Shown here piece by piece: positions 46,224 through 47,666 of a stretch of 47,666 nt of DNA (within the stretch, counting starts at the first letter, position 1; every line of letters starts with the position of its first letter). The stretch comes from Silene noctiflora (Eukaryota; Streptophyta; Magnoliopsida; Caryophyllales; Caryophyllaceae). The position numbers were made by a program, and so were the translations under genes. The notes beneath the pieces are model-generated. The model worked only from the letters and a program-made list of their open reading frames with translations. It had not been told where the DNA came from and searched no databases. The stretch covers positions 55,754-103,419 of the forward strand of contig VHZZ01001585.1 of NCBI GenBank assembly GCA_009801015.1, in the 5' to 3' direction.

Positions 46224-47114
46224 ATGACAAATTCAGATCAAAATCCTATTGGCGATGCTGTTTACAGTAATCTGTATGATGAACCATTCTTTTTATCGAA
46301 TTCTTATCATGCGAACATGACATTGACTACTACACCGTTCAATGGAGAATTTCTTGTCCTGGAGCAAAGGCGTTGAATTCTAAGAACAAATTACATTTTC
46401 TCACTAGAATAATTGCAGATTCTGGAGTGAATTCTCCTAAATATCCCCAGTGGTTTAGATGCGATAATATAGTGAGGTGTTGGTTATTGAATTCAATTTC
46501 TCCACAGATTAAGGAAGGTTTATTATCTTGCAAATCTGTGAAGCTGTTGTGAACTGGCATACGTGAGAGATATGCTCAGTCAAATGCTCCATTGTTGTAT
46601 CAGTTGAAGAAAGAATTGAAGAACATTTCTCAGGAAAACTCATCTATTTTTGAGTATTTCAACAAGGCTCAAACGTCATTGGGATGACATTGAAGTGATT
46701 CCTGAATGTGATTGTGGAGCTATGGCCAAATGTACTTGCAATTTGTACAAGAAGTTGCTTGAGATTGTTTCTAGAGAAAAGGTTATAAACTTTCTCATGG
46801 GATTAAATGATACCTATGAGAATTTGCGCACCAATATCTTGTCTATGGATCCTGTTCCTCCAATTAACAAGACTTACTCAATTGTTCAGCAAATGGAAAG
46901 TCAGAAAATGATTACTAATGTGCTTAATTCCAGTCAAGATGCTAGTGTTATGAATTCTTACATGCTTGGTGTTGTTGGTAATGCTGGTAAACAGCCATGG
47001 AATGTTTGGAAAAGAGATCCTAATAAGAAGGTTAAAACTGATGAGCGTTGGTGTTCTCATTGCAACAAGAAGGGACATACAATAGAGACTTATTTTGTGA
47101 AGTATCCGCATTAA
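46224..47114 (+). pseudogene. Broken copia gag (UBN2-type) gene
   Basis: The frame opens at the ATG at 46224. It encodes recognisable gag text (TTTPFNGE, YPQWFRCDNIVRCWLLNSIS, YAQSNAPLLYQLKKELKNIS, FLMGLNDTYENLRTNILSMD). It is disabled by a frameshift near 46345-46355, a stop TGA at 46550-46552, another frameshift near 46663-46672 and a stop TAA at 47112-47114. The CCHC zinc knuckle WCSHCNKKGHTIETY has lost its last cysteine to tyrosine. Several independent lesions show the copy is old. Confidence 0.88.
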
Positions 47115-47294
47115 GGGAGAAGTTTAAGGCTAGGTTTTCTGGCAATGTTGCAGCAAATTCTATAAATAATTTTGCTCCTTCTCCAACATAATGTGTGGCT
47201 TCTACTTCAAGGTCTTCACAAGCAACACCTGGATATAATTCTGGTTTCAATTTTGTTTTTTTTTTCATCTGCACAGACTGCTGCTCCAGTTTAA

Positions 47295-47666
47295 TTTGAT
47301 TCAGAGTTTTTGACTTCCTTTTACAATCACATGATGAGTATGGCTCAAGCTAAGCAGGACAATCCTATTGATGGCTCAGATGTATCAGTAAACTTTGCAG
47401 GTACAACATTAGCTCATAACTTTACTCCTGTATCTTCCTCTACTGATTGGATTATAGATTCAGGAGCTACTGATCATATGACTGGCAACTCTGCTTTGTT
47501 TACCTGTTTGAATAAGCTTAGAATACCTATTAAAATAGGTCTTCCTGATGGTTCTATGCAACTGGTTACTCATACCGAAGATATTCATTTGAGTAATGGC
47601 ATTACTCTCCATAATGCTTTACTTGTGCCTGTGTTCAAGCATAATTTGTTATCTGTTGGAAAGCTA
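47295..47666 (+). pseudogene. Copia pol N-terminus: protease region, runs off the window
   Basis: Open after a stop at 47292-47294 to the window end. WIIDSGATDHMTGN contains the aspartic protease Asp-Ser-Gly (47457-47465). The following LPDGSMQLVTHTEDIHLSNG and HNALLVPVFKHNLLSVGKL mark the region before GAG-pre-integrase. Integrase and reverse transcriptase, if present, lie to the right. Because the gag upstream is broken, this is treated as part of a dead copy. Confidence 0.85.

Overview
This is a stretch of plant nuclear DNA. The genes have many introns with GT-AG boundaries, one carries a mitochondrial complex I subunit, two are auxin genes, and the spaces between genes are full of plant transposons. 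Frequent short motifs such as ACTCCGTA and the protein sequences suggest a eudicot, perhaps Caryophyllales; that placement is a guess from experience and cannot be proved from the window. Seven isolated N bases (402, 442, 512, 539, 541, 5302, 5722) point to a draft assembly.

Seven intact protein-coding genes were rebuilt exon by exon. Every exon junction keeps the frame. (1) GCN5/HAG1 histone acetyltransferase, + strand, 1710-10573, 13 exons. (2) UNE12/bHLH59-type transcription factor, + strand, 12706-15960, 6 exons. (3) The 24-kDa subunit of mitochondrial complex I, - strand, 21557-17505, 10 exons. (4) A DAO-type 2-oxoglutarate dioxygenase (auxin oxidation), - strand, 26718-25504, 3 exons. 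(5) An organellar single-stranded DNA-binding protein of the OSB family, + strand, 28062-30299, 5 exons. (6) A short Aux/IAA repressor, - strand, 33852-33101, 2 exons. (7) A plastid-targeted-looking P-loop kinase of the uridine kinase/phosphoribulokinase type, - strand, 43280-38275, 12 exons. A one-exon copine (BONZAI) fragment lies at 25120-25302. The right edge enters a decayed Ty1/copia retrotransposon (5' LTR, primer binding site, broken gag, open protease region).

Mobile elements were defined by their ends and target-site duplications where possible. There are two related solo LTRs (5044-6536 inside a GCN5 intron, and 22293-23588), a non-autonomous hAT element in another GCN5 intron (7543-7952), a Mutator-like element with about 100-bp terminal repeats downstream of the bHLH gene (16486-16969), and a nested stack at about 43.85-44.63 kb in which a Mutator-like MITE sits in a hAT element that sits in a Stowaway-like element. 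Several short tandem duplications fall in introns and promoters.

The genes do not form a pathway or operon. The only functional link is auxin: the dioxygenase would remove active auxin and the Aux/IAA protein would repress auxin responses, and the two genes lie about 6.4 kb apart. I see no evidence of a wholly new biological system. The most interesting signals are a duplicated 3' splice site that could give GCN5 two C-termini, a conserved pair of palindromes 20 bp apart upstream of the TATA box in both solo LTRs, and a perfect 70-bp promoter duplication at the dioxygenase gene.
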